Shown here piece by piece: positions 61,601 to 64,000 of a stretch of DNA of 64,000 bases (position 1 is its first letter; each line of letters begins with the position of its first letter). This stretch comes from Chitinophagales bacterium (GTDB lineage: Bacteria > Bacteroidota > Bacteroidia > Chitinophagales > CAIOSU01): contig JBBDNB010000018.1 of the NCBI GenBank assembly GCA_040877935.1, positions 62,001-126,000 on the forward strand. The letters are read 5' to 3'. The position numbers and the translations under genes are program-made. The notes beneath the pieces are model-generated. The model had not been told where the DNA came from and did not search any database. It saw only the letters and a program-made list of their open reading frames with translations.

Positions 61601-62186
61601 ACTGCTGTGTGTTACCTTCGGGTTGAACAGGAATACTGTTATCTGTTAAAGCAGCAACTATTTCTATATCTTCTGTAATATAACCGGATAACTGAAGGTT
61701 GAAATTTGAGTTAAGCACCACATCCTGCCGATTGCCAAAAGACAGCCCACGCGCATAGGTTCCATTGTAGTTGAGAGATCCAAAATCAATCAGTCGATTG
61801 CTTTTTTCTTCCGGGCGGTAGGCGAACGGATTCAGAAGATAATCCTGATGCTTTTCCAACTCGGGCATTTTTTTATTGAAATAGGTTTTATTCCAATTGA
61901 AACCAAAATGCCTGTAACTGATTTGAACACTATCGGTCTCGGGTGGATCAATCCAGTTGAATTCAGCTTTATAAGGATCAAGATTGTAGCGGCTTGGCGC
62001 AATAATAGCTCCGTCTGCTGTGTTTTTCACAACTTCAGAACCGGTAATAATACTGAGTGTATCGAGCTGTACTGTATCACCCTGTACGGCAATCGTTTTC
62101 TTCTTGAGATTGCTCAATTCCTGGGCTTTGCCATTTTGAATGAACAAACAAAAGGCTGCCAATAATATGATCCACCAACACTTCAA
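58689..62186 (-). CDS. Large outer-membrane beta-barrel candidate, function unknown
   Basis: A 1165-residue protein with a signal peptide (CWWIILLAAFCLFIQNGKAQ). After ~150 residues, alternating polar/hydrophobic strands rich in Tyr, Asn and Arg run to the end, which closes with GRAQLRAIF, an aromatic-terminated strand typical of outer-membrane barrels. Landmarks are TRGLSFGNRQDVVLNSNFNL, VGDYEIKNPESHFLRFFKNL, SEGNQGPYRLTGPNGESFI and RGAENDYIIDYNLGEIRFTP. Similar large proteins occur across Bacteroidota without a defined role; I do not assign it to TonB receptors because no plug or TonB box is seen. The last ~500 residues look like a barrel domain. Confidence 0.75.
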   Translation of the reverse strand: MKCWWIILLAAFCLFIQNGKAQELSNLKKKTIAVQGDTVQLDTLSIITGSEVVKNTADGAIIAPSRYNLDPYKAEFNWIDPPETDSVQISYRHFGFNWNKTYFNKKMPELEKHQDYLLNPFAYRPEEKSNRLIDFGSLNYNGTYARGLSFGNRQDVVLNSNFNLQLSGYITEDIEIVAALTDNSIPVQPEGNTQQLQEFDKVFIQIRKAPHELTVGDYEIKNPESHFLRFFKNLQGGSYQSKTQIDEKGGELWTRNSIAVARGQFNRMELNVSEGNQGPYRLTGPNGESFIIILAGTERVFVNGKQMTRGAENDYIIDYNLGEIRFTPNVMMTRDKRVIVEFEFSDRNYFRSLISSNSVYEREKAKVFLNFYSEQDNKNQPAQADITDEQEQFLAEAGNNPEDALFPGYRTIEEFDPDRILYQLKDTIINGARYDTVFEYSTNPENAFYTVSFSFVGQNNGNYIPAISSANGRVFQWVAPVNGIPQGSYEPIILLVAPQRKQLLTGGIELTPTEHDRIRIEGAMSNRDRNTFSEIDNEANIGSGLSVNYDRTTPLNKSKKFNLHTTAAYEFINRNFNPIERYRDVEFTRDWNFQNKQSTSDEHLARAGANLEHLDWGHASYYYSTYNVGEEYQGNINEVDGSFHKKGYRLDFNMRHLDSEGEFQESKFTRATLHAYKAFEKLNGWKIGGIFFPERNKTYAADSDSLLNQSFLFNEWSVYIENADSATNRARFEYIRRQEFFPEENELQLSNSSNTYAVSGKWLSNKHHKLNWNLKYRQFFNEDSLRNTEKAAQYYLGRIEYNLNILRGMITSNILYELGSGQEQRVEYTYVEVPLGQGTYIWDTQTDYNDNGIKELNEFELANEANQNRANHIRVATPTNEYDPVDITQYNQVLNINPKALLSNKKGFLGFIARFSTLSSLQINRKVFRGADISVFNPFVFDTENESLLAINSSIRQSVFFNRTNNKYSLEYTFKNNKSKNNLVNGFESRTLDENSIRIRWNIISALNTVLKAAKGNRANDSQLFSDRIYSIDYYEVNPEFNFIYKNKFRLSLLYKFSDKRNIKGDQGESARENEFTFEGRYNVVSKSTINVSFSYTSVEYAGAENSALEFAFLQGLQDGDNFIWSATFDRNIGKNVQLGLGYEGRKTGNADMVHTGRAQLRAIF

Positions 62187-62330
62187 AAGGAATACCTGCT
62201 TTGAAATACGCTAAATTAAGTTAAAATAGAGGACAATTACCCAATCTGATACAACGAAGAATAAATGCTTTCATTTTGGCTTTGCAAAGTATCTGCTAAA
62301 AGATTTGAGGATTCTATACTACTCCCCCAA

Positions 62331-63860
62331 TCATTGTCTCACTTCACGCATCAGCTTTTCCATATCCACAAATTCCGAGCAGGTGACAAAAGCACTGATC
62401 GTAACCCCCAAAATGCCGTGTAAGTTGATGTTTTGCCCGGTAAAGAAAAGATTGCCCAATTTTGTGTTGTGCGATACATAAGTGGCCATATTGTGCTGGT
62501 AATCCTTCAGCATTCCATACATACTGCCTTCTGGCGTAGCCAGGTAATCGCGGTAAGACAGCGGGCTGGCGCTGTACACTGATTTTATACAGGAGCGAAT
62601 TTCGGGAAAGCGTTCTTCAAGTGCATCAATAACCTGCTCTTCCTTTTGCCTCTTAAATGCGCGATAATCCGCGCCTCTCTCCTGCTGATTATGGGGAATG
62701 GTATAATAAGTGTTTTTCCATTTACTGACTTCCTCAAAATCCATATAGCACATGATATTCATGCTCTCTGCAAACTCCGGATCTTTGGAATTGGCAGGGG
62801 TAAATATGGCCATGCTTTTTGGCCATTCCTTACTTTTATATTTTCCTGCTTCCCAAAAATCAGCTTGCCTGAAATGGTAGCAGTTGTGGTTGAGATAAGG
62901 AAAGCTTTTTTCTTTTAAATTGAGAAATACGGAAAAAACCGAAGTGCTGTTTTCCATTGCTGTCATTCGCTGAAAATAGCTTTTGCGAAAATGCGCAGCA
63001 CCGATCATCTTAAGTGTCTGTGCCGGATGCACATTGGAAATAAAATTTTTACCATAAATCTTCTCGCCATCTTTCAATTGCACAGCAGAAATTTGCTTTT
63101 CCGTATCCACTTCCATGTTTTCAACTTCTGCATAATTGCGCACTGTTCCACCCATTGCTTTGGCTTTTTTCACCAGTGCACGCGCTATCTGCGCACCACC
63201 ATCCACACATTTCCAGGCACTGCTGATGTATGAGTTCAGAATCAGTGCATGTTCGTAAAGCGAAGTTTTTTCTTTTCGTGCAGCATAAAGCAAATTATTG
63301 CCCATCAACACATTGCGCAGCTTTTCATTATCCGTAATGGATTTCAGGTAATCATACAGCCCAATGCTTTGATAAGGGCTAATGGCACCAGGTTCAAAAG
63401 GTTTTAAATTATAAACCGCAGTATTGGCACTGATCTCTTGCAGTTTTTCACAATACTCCTCTATTGCTGATTTTTCTTTGGGAAAATAGGCCTGCAATTG
63501 CTGGGAGAAGCGTTCATAGCCCTGCGGAATATTATAAATCTTATCGTCACCACTAAAACTGATTTTGTCAAAAGCTTCAAGTGAAAGGCGTTTGAGCTTG
63601 AGTTCTTCCATCAAACCGAGGTAGGAGAAAAACTGATACAGGTTCTGCCCGGGTGCCAGTCCTCCAATATAATGCACGCCTGTATCGTGGATGGCTTTGT
63701 CGCGCACAAAAATCTGTAGTGCTCCGCCAAACTGCCTGTTTTTTTCCAGCACACAAACACTGTATCCTTCTTTGAGCAGGATATTTGCACAAAGCAATCC
63801 TCCAAGGCCACTTCCAATAATTACGAAATCATATTGATTCACTTTGCAAAAATTGCACAA
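62331..63860 (-). CDS. FAD-dependent oxidoreductase, phytoene desaturase/RetSat-type
   Basis: A 509-residue flavoprotein of the CrtI/RetSat group. The dinucleotide-binding loop is FVIIGSGLGGLLCANILLKE followed by EKNRQFGGALQ. Typical later features are GVHYIGGLAPGQNLYQF, WKCVDGGAQIARALVKKA and the C-terminal FTGQNINLHGILGVTISAF. Members saturate or desaturate isoprenoid or retinoid double bonds; homologues also occur in pigment or lipid clusters of Bacteroidota. The substrate cannot be read from sequence. It is divergent from a truncated secreted-protein gene at the right edge. Confidence 0.85.
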   Translation of the reverse strand: MCNFCKVNQYDFVIIGSGLGGLLCANILLKEGYSVCVLEKNRQFGGALQIFVRDKAIHDTGVHYIGGLAPGQNLYQFFSYLGLMEELKLKRLSLEAFDKISFSGDDKIYNIPQGYERFSQQLQAYFPKEKSAIEEYCEKLQEISANTAVYNLKPFEPGAISPYQSIGLYDYLKSITDNEKLRNVLMGNNLLYAARKEKTSLYEHALILNSYISSAWKCVDGGAQIARALVKKAKAMGGTVRNYAEVENMEVDTEKQISAVQLKDGEKIYGKNFISNVHPAQTLKMIGAAHFRKSYFQRMTAMENSTSVFSVFLNLKEKSFPYLNHNCYHFRQADFWEAGKYKSKEWPKSMAIFTPANSKDPEFAESMNIMCYMDFEEVSKWKNTYYTIPHNQQERGADYRAFKRQKEEQVIDALEERFPEIRSCIKSVYSASPLSYRDYLATPEGSMYGMLKDYQHNMATYVSHNTKLGNLFFTGQNINLHGILGVTISAFVTCSEFVDMEKLMREVRQ

Positions 63861-63932
63861 TTAAATCGATTACTAAAATTGAAATGTTCCAATTTAAATT
63901 TTATTAAATTAGACTCTGACACAAACATTACT

Positions 63933-64000
63933 ATGAAAGGATTCATCTGGACTTTATTGATAAATATATTTCTTCTTACTGTTCATGGGCAGGGTTATTA
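63933..64000 (+). CDS. Start of a secreted protein gene (3' end outside window)
   Basis: The first ~22 codons of a gene: ATG at 63933, then MKGFIWTLLINIFLLTVHGQ, a complete signal peptide ending before Gly-Tyr. The frame is open to the right edge. Its function cannot be told. It is divergent from the oxidoreductase gene. Confidence 0.7.
   Translation, partial: MKGFIWTLLINIFLLTVHGQGY

Noticed and set aside
58689-62186. TonB-dependent receptor
   Set aside because: No plug domain or TonB box can be seen at the N-terminus.

Overview
The window looks like a chromosomal segment of an AT-rich, aerobic Bacteroidota (class not resolvable from sequence alone). The signs are both C-terminal sorting-domain types of the type IX secretion system (type A and type B), SprB and PKD repeat surface proteins, a fused SecD-SecF, a YtxJ bacilliredoxin, a Reg_prop/Y_Y_Y sensor kinase, starts that usually lack a Shine-Dalgarno sequence, and several upstream boxes of the Bacteroidota -7 form TAnnTTTG. 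Most of the window is ordinary single-copy chromosome with short operons.

Left part (1-14.4 kb): the 3' end of a giant SprB-repeat adhesin; an alkane hydroxylase (alkB) divergent from a TetR regulator, with a 9+9 bp palindrome over the alkB -7 box; a propeller sensor kinase convergent with a LytTR response regulator and an HPt protein; the polyphosphate pair ppk1-ppx; a RelE-type toxin-antitoxin pair; a DNA photolyase.

Middle (14.4-29.5 kb): a serine hydrolase, a SlyD-like FKBP, a flippase followed by purL and two small membrane proteins, a DEAD-box helicase, a secreted protein with seven propeller-like repeats plus dockerin-like and cohesin-like modules, a cold-shock protein, and an amino-acid/nucleoside block (saccharopine dehydrogenase family protein, cytidine deaminase, ornithine aminotransferase).

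Accessory region (29.6-40.8 kb): a GC-richer IS630-family element with imperfect terminal inverted repeats and a TA duplication has cut a DUF2971 gene. Next to it lies the most unusual cluster of the window: a lipoprotein-type serine beta-lactamase-fold hydrolase, an Npt/NTT-type nucleotide transporter with a HEAT-repeat tail, a second beta-lactamase-fold hydrolase, and a signal-peptide-bearing phosphotransferase of the PEP-synthase/glucan-water-dikinase superfamily with its phosphohistidine domain before its ATP-binding domain. The two pairs face each other. An envelope phosphotransfer system fed by the transporter is a hypothesis, not a demonstrated function.

Right part (40.8-64 kb): a 1876-residue PKD/Ig-like T9SS protein, DUF2461 and DUF4442 proteins, a fatty acyl desaturase, YtxJ, the cbpA-cbpM chaperone pair, tRNA-Val(GAC), a haem-copper oxidase subunit III, SecDF, an acyl-CoA dehydrogenase of the LCAD/IVD type, a DUF389 membrane protein fused to a degenerate lipid-kinase-like domain, a large outer-membrane beta-barrel candidate, a CrtI/RetSat-type oxidoreductase, and the first codons of a secreted protein at the right edge. 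A palindromic intergenic repeat family occurs at least three times in the window.
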